A DNA stretch of 64,000 nt from contig NZ_JAHRXJ010000010.1 in NCBI RefSeq assembly GCF_019104765.1, positions 117,034-181,033 on the forward strand, written 5' to 3'. Source of the DNA: Synechococcus sp. HK05. GTDB lineage: Bacteria > Cyanobacteriota > Cyanobacteriia > PCC-6307 > Cyanobiaceae. Position numbers and translations under genes: made by a program. Numbering within the stretch: the stretch's first letter is position 1; each line of letters begins with the position of its first letter. The notes below the pieces were generated by a model. That model did no database searches and was not told the DNA's origin. It worked only from the letters and a program-made list of their open reading frames with translations. Below are positions 27,244 to 35,552 of the stretch, piece by piece.

Positions 27244-28728
27244 ATGCTGCGCACCATCGTTGCCGTGGCGGGAGGTCTCGCCCTACTGGGTGCATCAGCG
27301 GGTTCCGCTTCGGCCCAAACGGAACGCCAACTGCTGCAACCAGACGACTGGGCTTATCAGCGTCTGAGCGCCCTGCGGGTGCAGCACGGTTGCTCCACAG
27401 CCACCTCAGAGGAGAGGCTCAACAAGGGGCTCGCGATCTCACGCTTCAGCGCGGCTGCACTGCTTCAGGACTGCCTGGCGCATCGCCATGGCAGCACGCC
27501 GGAACTCGCACCGCTGCTGCTGCAGCTCGGGCAGGAGCTGCAGCAACTCGATCAGCGCGTGGAGATCCTGGAGGCCACGCAGTTTTCTCCCACCACCAAG
27601 CTCAAGGGCCTCGCCAGCATGGTGCTGGGTGGCAACAGCTTCCAGGGCAGCGACCAAGCCAAGGTGAACAGAAGCCGATCCAAATTCGGCGCCACCAGCT
27701 TCAACTACGACCTCAAGCTCTACCTCGACACCAGCTTCACGGGGCAAGACCTCCTGCGCGCTCGCCTTCGCAGTGGCAATTTCGATCGATCGAGCAACAG
27801 TTTCTACGGAGCTGGGCCCAGCAAATTATCCATCCTGGAAACAGCCTTTCAGGAGCAATCGGGGCCCGACATCGTTTCGGTGAACCGGCTCTACTACCAG
27901 TTCCCTTTAGGCAAAGGATTCACCGCCAGCTTTGGGCCACGGATCGGCCAGCTGGATCTCTTCGCCATCAGGCCCAGCCTCTACCCCGCTGAAACAATCC
28001 TCGATCTGTTTACGCTCAAGGGAGCACCAGCGGCGTACAACTATCAGCTGGGGGCAGGCGCAGGGCTGTGGTGGCAATCCCCCGGTGGATTCAGCGTGAG
28101 TGCCAACTATGTGGCAGGCCACGGAAGCGATGGCAATCCCAGCCAGGGAGGTATCGGCACGGCGAATGCAGCCAGTACAGGCAGCGTGCAACTCGCCTAC
28201 AGGAGCGACCAATGGGCTGCTGCAGCCGTGGTGAGCTCCGTGCAAAACCTCGGTGGAGTGATTGATTACGCCACCAATTTCACGCTCAACAGCCTGAGCA
28301 ATCCCGGGCACACCACGGCTTTTGGACTCAGCGGCTATTGGCAACCCAAACAATCCGGCTGGCTGCCTTCAATCAGCGCCGGCTGGGGGTTTAATCGCAC
28401 CAACTACGCCGCTGAGGTGGATCGGCAGGGCCTTGTGGCCACGAGCCAATCATGGAGCGTGGGCTTGCAATGGAGTGATGCTTTTACACGCGGCAATGCC
28501 CTGGGCATGGCCGTGGGCCAGCCGATCTTCGCCACCTCGCTGTACGGAGGAGACATCCCTCGCGATGGCAACTACGCCTGGGAGTGGTGGTACAAGATTC
28601 AGGTGAGCGACAACCTGGCGGTGACGCCAGCCCTGTTTCTACTCAGTCGCCCCCTGGGCGCCGAAACCCCTTCCGGCGAAAGCTTTAGACAGCTCGGCGC
28701 CCTCCTGAAAACGACCCTGCGGTTCTGA
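27244..28728 (+). CDS. Cyanobacterial OprB-like outer-membrane porin
   Basis: A 494-residue porin with a signal peptide (VAVAGGLALLGASAGSASAQ), an N-terminal S-layer-homology-like helical domain (DDWAYQRLSALRVQHGC), a coiled segment (ELQQLDQRVEILEAT) that probably crosses the peptidoglycan layer, and a C-terminal barrel of alternating beta strands ending in Phe (TTLRF), the usual outer-membrane sorting end. This layout is that of cyanobacterial iron/nutrient porins. Its place between znuC and znuA suggests it lets zinc cross the outer membrane, although this is inference. Its stop codon lies inside the Zur box of znuA. Confidence 0.88.
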   Translation: MLRTIVAVAGGLALLGASAGSASAQTERQLLQPDDWAYQRLSALRVQHGCSTATSEERLNKGLAISRFSAAALLQDCLAHRHGSTPELAPLLLQLGQELQQLDQRVEILEATQFSPTTKLKGLASMVLGGNSFQGSDQAKVNRSRSKFGATSFNYDLKLYLDTSFTGQDLLRARLRSGNFDRSSNSFYGAGPSKLSILETAFQEQSGPDIVSVNRLYYQFPLGKGFTASFGPRIGQLDLFAIRPSLYPAETILDLFTLKGAPAAYNYQLGAGAGLWWQSPGGFSVSANYVAGHGSDGNPSQGGIGTANAASTGSVQLAYRSDQWAAAAVVSSVQNLGGVIDYATNFTLNSLSNPGHTTAFGLSGYWQPKQSGWLPSISAGWGFNRTNYAAEVDRQGLVATSQSWSVGLQWSDAFTRGNALGMAVGQPIFATSLYGGDIPRDGNYAWEWWYKIQVSDNLAVTPALFLLSRPLGAETPSGESFRQLGALLKTTLRF

Positions 28729-28740
28729 GAACCGTTATCA
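28726..28740 (+). promoter_or_regulatory. Candidate Zur box upstream of znuA
   Basis: TGAGAAC-C-GTTATCA is a 7-1-7 inverted repeat with six of seven pairs matched, close to the Zur operators known from cyanobacteria and other bacteria. It overlaps the stop codon of the porin gene and ends 24 bases before the znuA ATG, so it would act on a promoter inside the end of the porin gene. Confidence 0.7.
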
Positions 28741-28764
28741 TTGCAAAAACAAACGCTTGTCCGG

Positions 28765-29745
28765 ATGCGGCGCATCGCAGCAGCCTCCACAGCGGCTCTT
28801 GCCGTGGCCCTCAGCCAGGCCTGCAGCCCACCCCCGAGCGTGGACGTGATCGCGGCCGACGGCGCCCTGTGCGACCTCACCCGCCGACTGGCCGCCAACC
28901 AGCTCAACGTGACCTGCCTGCTGAGTCCAACCGACGACCCCCACCAACTGCAACTCACACCGGCACAGACCCGCCAGATCCATCAAGCCCAGCTGGTGCT
29001 GATCAATGGCTACGGGCTCACACCAGCCCTTGAGGATCTCGGCAACGCCGTGAAAGTGGCAGAGCTTGCCGTGCCAGACAGTCCGCAGCTCAAGCGATCA
29101 GGAGCCCCGAGCGAGAAGCACGAGACCCATGACGACCATGAGCACGGAGCGCACGACGCAGCCGCCCATGCCCATGGCGACCGCGATCCCCATGTGTGGC
29201 ACGACCCACGCCAAGCCCAGGCCATGCTGAGCCTGGTGAGCCAACGGCTCCAACAGCTCCGGCCACAAGCCGCGCCACAGATCCAGGCGCGGGCTCAAGC
29301 CATGCAGCGAAGCCTCAACGATCTCCACCGCTGGAATCGCCAGCAATTCGCCACGATCACCGCTCCTCGGATCCTGGCCAGCGGCCATCGGGCTTTCGCC
29401 AGCCTGGCGAGGGCGTACCAGCTGCAGGAATTGGCCGTGGTGGATGAAGGCAGCACCAGCGAGGCGCTGCGGCCGCAGACCCTGGCCCGCGCGGTGAACA
29501 CGCTGCAACAGCAGGGCGTGCGCAGCCTCTTTGCTGAACAACAACCCGCCAGCAAGGCGCTGCAACGCATCAGCAGCCTCAGTGGCGTCCCCTTGGCAGA
29601 GCAACCGCTGCTGGCCGACACCGCCGGCGACAACCTGATGGCCACCCTCACCGCCAACACCTGCTTGATCGTGGATGCCCTGGGGGGCCGCTGCAACCAA
29701 GCCAGTGGAGCCGACCTGGTGCGGGCTTGGAGCACCATCCGCTGA
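28765..29745 (+). CDS. znuA: Zinc ABC transporter substrate-binding protein
   Basis: A periplasmic cluster A-I binding protein delivering zinc to ZnuB. A signal with the lipobox-like ALSQAC (Cys near residue 20) suggests a lipoprotein. Metal ligands are visible in STDDPHQLQL-like sequence PTDDPHQLQLTP (first His), DPHVWHDPR (second His, with D), ASGHRAFASL (third) and VVDEGSTSEAL (acidic). A His/Asp-rich loop (EKHETHDDHEHGAHDAAAHA) is typical of zinc, not manganese, binders. The ATG at 28765 is preferred over a TTG at 28741 since it gives a compact signal. 326 residues. Confidence 0.92.
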   Translation: MRRIAAASTAALAVALSQACSPPPSVDVIAADGALCDLTRRLAANQLNVTCLLSPTDDPHQLQLTPAQTRQIHQAQLVLINGYGLTPALEDLGNAVKVAELAVPDSPQLKRSGAPSEKHETHDDHEHGAHDAAAHAHGDRDPHVWHDPRQAQAMLSLVSQRLQQLRPQAAPQIQARAQAMQRSLNDLHRWNRQQFATITAPRILASGHRAFASLARAYQLQELAVVDEGSTSEALRPQTLARAVNTLQQQGVRSLFAEQQPASKALQRISSLSGVPLAEQPLLADTAGDNLMATLTANTCLIVDALGGRCNQASGADLVRAWSTIR

Positions 29746-29830
29746 ACCGGGCGCACCGATGTAACCAATGGCACATCAGCCCGTGCTCGAGCGCGCAGAG
29801 CACGACCGCGCCCGCTCAAACGGCATACGA

Positions 29831-29845
29831 TGCGATTGATTCTCA
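29831..29845 (+). promoter_or_regulatory. Weak Zur-like palindrome upstream of a small Cys-rich gene
   Basis: TGCGATT-G-ATTCTCA has the 7-1-7 shape of the znuA site with five of seven pairs matched; the right half differs from ATTATCA at one base. It ends 21 bases before the ATG of the 46-residue protein, nearly the same distance as at znuA. Could easily be chance. Confidence 0.3.
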
Positions 29846-29866
29846 ACAGCAGCGTCTTACCGCGCC

Positions 29867-30007
29867 ATGGCTCAACAGATCGGTGGCTCCTCAGGAGACG
29901 TGACGCCCATCCAGCGCGCCACCACAGCTCACGCCAAGAAAAAGGGCTGCAAACAGAAGAAGTGCTCCCACTGGAAAGGCGGCCAATGCCGCTGCGGACG
30001 CGACTGA
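29867..30007 (+). CDS. 46-residue Cys-rich basic protein, possible metal binder
   Basis: A short gene, MAQQIGGSSGDVTPIQRATT then AHAKKKGCKQKKC, SHWKGGQ and CRCGRD. It has four Cys (28, 33, 41, 43) and two His (22, 35) packed into the last 25 residues, with eight Lys/Arg between them, a pattern that could bind one zinc. It is not a match to the classical metallothionein SmtA/BmtA as I know it (fewer Cys, more Lys). It follows znuA by 121 bases on the same strand and is convergent with ferritin. Ordinary codon use and a compact C-terminal Cys cluster support it being real; function unknown. Confidence 0.6.
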   Translation: MAQQIGGSSGDVTPIQRATTAHAKKKGCKQKKCSHWKGGQCRCGRD

Positions 30008-30014
30008 GCCGCCA

Positions 30015-30554
30015 CTAAGCGACTGGCCCCGATTCACCAGCAGCACCCATCCCGCCTTTCACATGGGCCAGGGCCGTGCCTTCCAGGAACTGCTGGTCGA
30101 GCAGCAAGAGCGCCGCACTGTTCTCACCGGCCAAGCGCAACCGCTTACAGACAAAACGCGCTTCGGCTTCTTCCTGCAACTGCTCGGAAACAAACCAATC
30201 CAGCATGGCCGTGGCGCTGCGCTCGCCCAATCCTTCCGCCAGGGTGTAGAGGTGATGGATCGAGGCAGTGACTCCCTTTTCCAGCTCATACACGTGATCA
30301 AATAAGGCCTGAACTGAACCCCAGTCCCGCTGGGGAGCTTCAATGGTGGGCAGTTCAACATCCTGATCGCTATCCACGAGATAGGCGATCATCCGTGAGG
30401 CATGACCGCGCTCTTCATTGCTCTTGGTGAGCATGTACGCGGAAAATCCCACCAGATCCTTCTCGCGAAGCCAGATCGACATCGCCAGATAGGTGTGGCT
30501 CGCCTGAAACTCCGAGGCCAGGTGATCATTGATGGCTCGGGTGAGCTCCTTCAT
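30015..30554 (-). CDS. Ferritin
   Basis: A 179-residue non-haem ferritin storing iron as a 24-mer cage in the cytosol. The four-helix bundle shows ferroxidase ligands: Glu in INDHLASEFQASHTYLAM, the pair in KSNEERGHASRMIAYL (E..H) and the later Glu/Gln in FVSEQLQEEAEA. The ATG at 30554 (MKELTRAIND) is the normal family start; the longer frame adds unrelated residues. It lies 96 bases downstream of dps on the same strand, with a strong hairpin between, so the two iron proteins may be independently controlled. Confidence 0.93.
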   Translation of the reverse strand: MKELTRAINDHLASEFQASHTYLAMSIWLREKDLVGFSAYMLTKSNEERGHASRMIAYLVDSDQDVELPTIEAPQRDWGSVQALFDHVYELEKGVTASIHHLYTLAEGLGERSATAMLDWFVSEQLQEEAEARFVCKRLRLAGENSAALLLLDQQFLEGTALAHVKGGMGAAGESGPVA

Positions 30555-30599
30555 CCTCAAAATCCGGTGGCAATAGACGGGTTCTAGCGGATCACAACA

Positions 30600-30630
30600 C
30601 ACCTCCAGATGCCAGACACACCTGGAGGTG
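30600..30630 (-). terminator. Hairpin between dps and ferritin
   Basis: A perfect 9-base-pair stem (CACCTCCAG at 30600-30608, CTGGAGGTG at 30622-30630) with a 13-base loop, 20 bases after the dps stop and 45 before the ferritin start on the minus strand. No long T run follows, so it may be a weak terminator or a regulatory hairpin in the ferritin leader. Confidence 0.45.
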
Positions 30631-30650
30631 ATCAATGATTCCGGCTCGCG

Positions 30651-31133
30651 TCAGCTTTCCAACAAACTGCGCAACATCCAGGCCGTTTTCTCATGGATCT
30701 GGAGGCGCTGGGTGAGCAAATCAGCCGTGGGCTGATCATTGGCTTCATCCGCGATGGAAAAAACGCTGCGAATCGTGCGGGCCACGGCTTCATGGCCCTG
30801 CACCAGCTCGCGCACCATCTCCAGAGCAGGGGGCACCCCCTGGGTTTCCGGAATCGAGGCCAAGTCGCGATAGATCGAGCCGCCAAAGGGCGCCTGATGG
30901 CCCAGAGCACGGATCCGTTCAGCAATCTCGTCGAGCGCTGTCCACAACTCGGTGTATTGCTCCATAAACATCAAATGGAGCGTGTTGAACATCGGCCCCG
31001 TTACGTTCCAATGGAACCCATGGGTCTTCGCATACAGAACAGTGCTGTCCGCCAGCACCCGGCCCAGACCCTCAGCGATCCGAGCGCGCTGCTCAGCGGG
31101 AATGCCGATATCGATGGGAGGTGCGACAGCCAT
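30651..31133 (-). CDS. dps: Dps-family ferritin-like DNA-protection protein
   Basis: A 160-residue Dps that oxidises and stores iron using hydrogen peroxide in a 12-mer, shielding DNA in starvation and oxidative stress. The inter-subunit ferroxidase ligands are visible: His in KTHGFHWNVTGPMF and the downstream LMFMEQYTELWTALDEIAER, with Asp and Glu. The N-terminus is short and not Lys-rich, so direct DNA binding is uncertain. It is located next to ferritin and 1.4 kb from znuA. Confidence 0.94.
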   Translation of the reverse strand: MAVAPPIDIGIPAEQRARIAEGLGRVLADSTVLYAKTHGFHWNVTGPMFNTLHLMFMEQYTELWTALDEIAERIRALGHQAPFGGSIYRDLASIPETQGVPPALEMVRELVQGHEAVARTIRSVFSIADEANDQPTADLLTQRLQIHEKTAWMLRSLLES

Positions 31134-31195
31134 GGGCGTGTTGCGAGCAGGAATGCCTCCGTTCTAGGGACCGTGGCCAGCGGTGTCAGCTCGGA

Positions 31196-32701
31196 TCAGG
31201 CCGGCAGCCGCCAGCGGGCCTCCAGGCGCTTGAACAGGAGGGAGGCTGTGGTGGTCATCAGCAGATACACCAGGGCCACCGCGATGTAGATCTCGAAGGC
31301 GCGATAGGTGGTGGCCACCATCAGCTGCCCCTGGCGGAACAGCTCATCGAAGCCGATCACCGCCGCGAGACTGGTGTCTTTGATCAGGGTGATGAATTCG
31401 TTGGCCAGCGGTGGCAGCACCCGGCGCAGCGCCTGCGGCGCGATCACGAAACGCATCCGCGCGATCGGGCTGAGACCGAGCGCATCGGCAGCCTCCCACT
31501 GGCCGCGATCAATCGACTCAATGCCACTGCGCAAGGTTTCGGCGAGGTAGGCCGCCACATTGAGGCTGAGGGCGGTCACCGCCGCCGCCAGCCGATTGAT
31601 GCTGAAGGGCACCTCCAGGCTCTGCAGCAGAGCCGGCAGACCGAAATAGATCAGGAACAGCTGCACCAGCATCGGGGTGCCGCGGAAAAAATCGATGTAG
31701 AGGCGGCAGAGCAGGTGAACCCCACGCCACGGCGCCTGGAGCAACACGGCTAGCGCGGTGCCCCCCAGGAGCCCGAAGCTGAAGGAGAGTGCCGTCAGCA
31801 TCAAGGTGATGGCCGCGCCCTTGAGCAGATTCCCAGCCAGCAACTGAAGATCCAGGCCCGCGAGCGGAGAATCTGCACCCTCAAGTGCCGGAGCACGCGT
31901 CGGAAGCGCAGGCGGCTCAGCCGCAAACCAATGCCGGTAAAGCTCGGCATACCGCCCATTGGTGATCAAGGTGGTGAGTGCCTCATTCACCGCAGCGGTG
32001 ATCGGCGCATTGGTGGGCAGCGCAATCCCGTAGTACTCCGTGCTCAGGTGTTCACCGGAGATGCGCAATCCGGTGAGCTTGGCCTGATCAATCGCATAAA
32101 GAATCGCCGGCACATCACTCACCACCGCATCGGCATTGCCATTCGCCAACTCCTGCAGAGCTAAAGGCGTGGAATCGAAACTGCTCACCCGTGCACCGGG
32201 CACCCTGGCGGCCTCAATCGCGCCCGTGGTGCCGATCTGAACGGCGATGCGCCGATCCTTCAGGGCCTCGAGGCTATCGAAGGCGGGGCCGTTCTCACGC
32301 ACCACAATCGCCTGGCCCGCCTCGAAATAAGGGCGGCTGAACTCGATCGCCCTGGCGCGCTCAGCCGTGATCGTCATGGCGCTGATGGCCGCATCCACGC
32401 TGCGGGCCTGCAAGGCCGGAATCAAACCATCAAAGGGCAACGGCACCCAGGTAATCGGATGCCCCGCCACCTCGCCGATGGCCTGCATCAGCTCGATGTC
32501 GAAGCCGCTGAGGGAGTCGGTCTGCGGGTTGCGGAACTCAAAGGGGGGAAACGTGGGATCCGTACCCACCCGCCATGGGCTTGATGGGGCAGCACGACTG
32601 CCAAGGGGCACCAGCACGGCCAGCGCCACGAGCAGTGCCAGCAACTGCAGACGCCAGGTCCGCAACAGCTGCAGCAAACTGCGTCTGGGCCGATGGGCCA
32701 T
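31196..32701 (-). CDS. Polar amino-acid ABC transporter, fused substrate-binding and permease protein
   Basis: A 501-residue fusion. After a signal-like helix ([20 protein letters not shown]) comes a type II binding domain ([41 protein letters not shown]) up to about residue 265, then an HAAT permease domain with [40 protein letters not shown] and the EAA loop [20 protein letters not shown]. Such GlnP-type fusions import glutamine, glutamate or related amino acids. Start at 32701 (MAHRPRR) is preferred; an ATG at 32728 is possible but would overlap the divergent ATPase start. Its ATPase partner is the divergent neighbour. Confidence 0.92.
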   Translation of the reverse strand: MAHRPRRSLLQLLRTWRLQLLALLVALAVLVPLGSRAAPSSPWRVGTDPTFPPFEFRNPQTDSLSGFDIELMQAIGEVAGHPITWVPLPFDGLIPALQARSVDAAISAMTITAERARAIEFSRPYFEAGQAIVVRENGPAFDSLEALKDRRIAVQIGTTGAIEAARVPGARVSSFDSTPLALQELANGNADAVVSDVPAILYAIDQAKLTGLRISGEHLSTEYYGIALPTNAPITAAVNEALTTLITNGRYAELYRHWFAAEPPALPTRAPALEGADSPLAGLDLQLLAGNLLKGAAITLMLTALSFSFGLLGGTALAVLLQAPWRGVHLLCRLYIDFFRGTPMLVQLFLIYFGLPALLQSLEVPFSINRLAAAVTALSLNVAAYLAETLRSGIESIDRGQWEAADALGLSPIARMRFVIAPQALRRVLPPLANEFITLIKDTSLAAVIGFDELFRQGQLMVATTYRAFEIYIAVALVYLLMTTTASLLFKRLEARWRLPA

Positions 32702-32727
32702 GGCGTGGCGAACCCTTGGATCTCCCA

Positions 32728-33483
32728 ATGATCAGCACAACAGCTGCAGAACCCGTGCTGCAGTGCAGTGATCTGCACAAAAGCTACGGCGCGCTGCAGG
32801 TGCTCCGGGGGGTGAGCACCACAGTGCATGAAGGTGATGTGGTGTCGATCATCGGGCCCTCCGGATGTGGCAAGAGCACGTTTCTGCGTTGCCTCAACCG
32901 CCTTGAAAGTTTTGAGCAGGGCCAGCTGCAGGTGATGGGGCGCTTCGTACCGGGCGGCGCGATGCACTGGCGCCAGCTGCGCCGCCTGCGCATCAGCGTT
33001 GGCATGGTGTTTCAACAGTTCAACCTGTTTCCGCACCTCACCGTTCTCGAAAACCTAGTGCTGGCCCCCAGGCAGGTGCTGCAGTTGCCCCTGCCAGTCT
33101 GCGAACAGCGCGCCCGTGTTCATCTGGAGCAGGTGGGCTTGAGCGAACGCGCCGATACCTACCCAGGCCAGCTTTCCGGTGGCCAAAAACAACGTGTGGC
33201 CATCGCCCGCAGCCTCTGCATGGAACCTGCGGTGATGCTGTTCGATGAGCCCACCAGCGCCCTCGACCCAGAACTGGTCGGCGAGGTGCTGCAGGTGATG
33301 CGCCTACTGGCCGAAAGCGGCATGACGATGCTGGTGGTGACCCACGAGATGCGTTTCGCCCGGGAGGTGTCCAACCGCGTGCTGTTCTTCAACAACGGTT
33401 TGATCGAAGAACAGGGCGACCCTGCCGAGGTGTTCGCACAGCCCAAAAGCGAACGACTGCGCACCTTCCTGGCCCGGCAGTAG
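32728..33483 (+). CDS. Polar amino-acid ABC transporter ATP-binding protein (GlnQ-like)
   Basis: A 251-residue ATPase with Walker [10 protein letters not shown], signature LSGGQKQR, Walker B VMLFDEP and the switch region [13 protein letters not shown], which is diagnostic of the polar amino-acid (GlnQ/HisP) subfamily. It starts 26 bases from the divergent fused binding/permease gene, so the two genes share a promoter region and form one transporter. Confidence 0.92.
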   Translation: MISTTAAEPVLQCSDLHKSYGALQVLRGVSTTVHEGDVVSIIGPSGCGKSTFLRCLNRLESFEQGQLQVMGRFVPGGAMHWRQLRRLRISVGMVFQQFNLFPHLTVLENLVLAPRQVLQLPLPVCEQRARVHLEQVGLSERADTYPGQLSGGQKQRVAIARSLCMEPAVMLFDEPTSALDPELVGEVLQVMRLLAESGMTMLVVTHEMRFAREVSNRVLFFNNGLIEEQGDPAEVFAQPKSERLRTFLARQ

Positions 33484-33558
33484 CCATCCCGCACCAGCCG
33501 AGCACCATTCAGAGGGCCTGAGGATCAGACTGCCTTCAGCCTTGCCCCACGCAGCCTC

Positions 33559-34743
33559 GTGACCGCCAGCGCGACAAGCCCCGCCCGCGAACCTCTCACC
33601 GCCTCAAGCCCTCTGCCGGTCACGATCCTCACCGGATTCCTGGGTGCCGGCAAAACCACGCTGCTCAACCACATCCTCAGCAACCAGCAGGGCGTGAAAA
33701 CGGCTGTGCTGGTGAACGAATTCGGCGAGATCGGCATCGATAACGATCTGATCATTGCCACCGGCGAAGACATGGTGGAGCTGAGCAACGGCTGCATCTG
33801 CTGCTCGATCAACGGTGAACTGCTCGATGCGGTGTATCGCATCCTCGATCGCCCGGACCCGGTGGACTACCTGGTGGTGGAGACCACCGGCCTGGCGGAC
33901 CCCCTGCCCGTGGCGATGACCTTCCTGGGCAGCGATCTGCGCGACGCCACCCGCCTGGATTCGATCATTACGCTGATCGATGCGGAAAACTTCAGCGACG
34001 AAATCCTCGATGGCGAAGTGGCCCGCGCCCAGGTGGTGTACGGCGACATCCTGCTCCTCAACAAATGCGACCTGGTGAGCGAGGAGCGCCTGGCCGACGT
34101 GGAAAGCCGGTTGCGGGAAATCAAAACCGATGCCCGCATCCTGCGCTCGGTGAAAGGCGATGTGAGCCTGCCGTTGCTGCTGAGCGTGGGCCTGTTCGAA
34201 AGCGACAAGGTGGCCGCCGAGCAGAACCACGACGACTGCGATCACGACCACGGTCATTGCGTGCATGACCACGACCACGGCCATACACACGACCATCACG
34301 ATCACAGCCACCACGATCACAGCAACTGCGATCACGACCACGGGCACTGCGAGCACGAGCACGGCCATTCCCACGGGCACGATCACAGCCACGACCACGA
34401 CCACAGCCACGGCAACCCCGACCACCTGGCGATCGAAGGCTTCACCTCGCTCTCCTTCAGCAGCGATGGCCCCTTCGCACTGCGCAAATTCCAAAACTTC
34501 CTCGATAACCAGCTCCCTGCTGGCGTGTTCCGCGCCAAGGGCATCCTCTGGTTTAACGAGAGCGACAAACGCCACGTGTTTCACCTGGCGGGCAAGCGCT
34601 TCTCCATCGATGACAGCGAGTGGGGCTCTGCGGGCGAGCGCAAAAACCAACTGGTGCTGATCGGCAAAAACCTCGACCACCCCCAGCTGCGCAAGCAGCT
34701 CCAGGCCTGTGTGGCCAAGGATGCTGGCAAAGGCTTCGCCTGA
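33559..34743 (+). CDS. COG0523 (CobW/ZNG-like) GTPase with a His-rich metal-binding region
   Basis: A G3E-class GTPase that acts as a metal chaperone or insertase. The P-loop GFLGAGKTT is residues 26-34, the metal site CxCC is at residues 79-82 (NGCICCSING), NKCD is the base-recognition motif, and the C-terminal domain (KGILWFNESDKRHVFHLAG) is CobW_C. Between them, about residues 223-290, is a linker made almost only of His and Asp (over 30 His), able to bind many zinc, cobalt or nickel ions. Start is GTG. Followed directly by a cobalamin riboswitch and a HupE gene, so cobalt/cobalamin is a candidate role; zinc is the other. Confidence 0.9.
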   Translation: MTASATSPAREPLTASSPLPVTILTGFLGAGKTTLLNHILSNQQGVKTAVLVNEFGEIGIDNDLIIATGEDMVELSNGCICCSINGELLDAVYRILDRPDPVDYLVVETTGLADPLPVAMTFLGSDLRDATRLDSIITLIDAENFSDEILDGEVARAQVVYGDILLLNKCDLVSEERLADVESRLREIKTDARILRSVKGDVSLPLLLSVGLFESDKVAAEQNHDDCDHDHGHCVHDHDHGHTHDHHDHSHHDHSNCDHDHGHCEHEHGHSHGHDHSHDHDHSHGNPDHLAIEGFTSLSFSSDGPFALRKFQNFLDNQLPAGVFRAKGILWFNESDKRHVFHLAGKRFSIDDSEWGSAGERKNQLVLIGKNLDHPQLRKQLQACVAKDAGKGFA

Positions 34744-34744
34744 A

Positions 34745-34895
34745 GCGATACTGCAAGCAGCGGTTTCCCGGATTCAGACCGGGAAGGCAACGAGGAAAGT
34801 TCGGTGGAGGGCTATGGCCCCAGTCCGGCACTGTCCCGCAGCTGTGATGGAGCAGGCTTCCGCCCGCTTCTCAGTCAGAACGCTCGCCGCTTTCA
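34745..34895 (+). ncRNA. Cobalamin (B12) riboswitch
   Basis: The conserved B12-box is visible at 34829-34847 (CACTGTCCCGCAGCTGTGA), preceded by a GGTG..TCCGG receptor segment (CGGTGGAGG and CAGTCCGG), an AAGTTCGG arm, and the 3' element TCAGTCAGAACGCTCGCC. The whole element fills the gap between the COG0523 gene and hupE. It should lower hupE expression when adenosylcobalamin is plentiful. Boundaries are approximate. Confidence 0.85.
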
Positions 34896-34935
34896 CATTG
34901 ATCCCCCTCAGCACCGGCGCGGACCGGCCCTGCTC

Positions 34936-35511
34936 ATGCCCACCCAACTCACCCGCTCCCTTCTGCTCAGCAGTGCAGCCGGCTTCGGCCTGAGCCTGCT
35001 CTCTGCCCTGCCCGCCGGTGCCCATGGCAGCGCCGATGCCGGCGTGATGGCCGGAGCCCTGCATCCGCTGCTGGGGCTCGACCACCTGCTGCTCCTGGTG
35101 GGCGTGGGTCTTACCGCAGCGCGTTTCGGGCCTCTGCTGTTGGGCTTTGCCCTGGGCGGAGCGCTGCTGGGCAGCGTGTTCGGCAGCTTCGGCGGCCAGC
35201 TGCCGGGTGCCGAACTGCTGGCAGCCCTGGCCGTGAGCGCCGTGGGCGCAGTGCTGCTGCTGAGCGACAAACTGCAACGGCCACTCCCCGTGGTGGGCGC
35301 CGTACTCGGTAGCGGCGTGGCTGTGCACGCCCTGCTGCATGGGCAAGAAGCGGCCGGCACCTCCAGCTGGTGGCTGGGTGCACTGCTGGCTTCTGTGCTC
35401 ACGATTGGGGTGAGTTTCGTGGCAGGCCGTCAGCTGAACCAACGCCAGAACCTGCTTGCTGCCGGCGGCCTGCTGCTGCTTGGTGGTGTTCTGGCCCTCG
35501 CACCGCTGTAA
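34936..35511 (+). CDS. HupE/UreJ-family permease, probable cobalt transporter
   Basis: A 191-residue membrane protein with a signal-like N-terminus ending in PAGAHG and six helices. The family motifs HPLLGLDHLLLLVGVGLTAA and VAVHALLHGQEAAG hold the conserved His residues used for metal passage. HupE homologues behind cobalamin riboswitches in cyanobacteria are thought to import cobalt for B12 synthesis; nickel is the alternative, but no hydrogenase or urease genes are nearby. The ATG at 34936 lies about 40 bases after the riboswitch end. Confidence 0.88.
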   Translation: MPTQLTRSLLLSSAAGFGLSLLSALPAGAHGSADAGVMAGALHPLLGLDHLLLLVGVGLTAARFGPLLLGFALGGALLGSVFGSFGGQLPGAELLAALAVSAVGAVLLLSDKLQRPLPVVGAVLGSGVAVHALLHGQEAAGTSSWWLGALLASVLTIGVSFVAGRQLNQRQNLLAAGGLLLLGGVLALAPL

Positions 35512-35552
35512 CGGCATCGATTGCAACACCAGCGCTGGAGGATCCCGCTAGC

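Noticed and set aside
29867..30007. Calling the small Cys-rich protein a metallothionein
   Set aside because: Only four Cys and many Lys; the CxC/CxxC spacing of SmtA/BmtA is not present. Left as an unknown possible metal binder.
34225..34428. Short tandem repeats of CAC/GAC in the COG0523 gene, considered as a CRISPR-like or satellite array
   Set aside because: They encode the His/Asp-rich linker in frame; repeats are irregular and there are no spacers. No CRISPR array was seen in the window.
34265..34660. Frame rich in Thr/Ala opposite or beside the His-rich linker
   Set aside because: It is a frame-shifted reading of the His/Asp repeat codons in the COG0523 gene.
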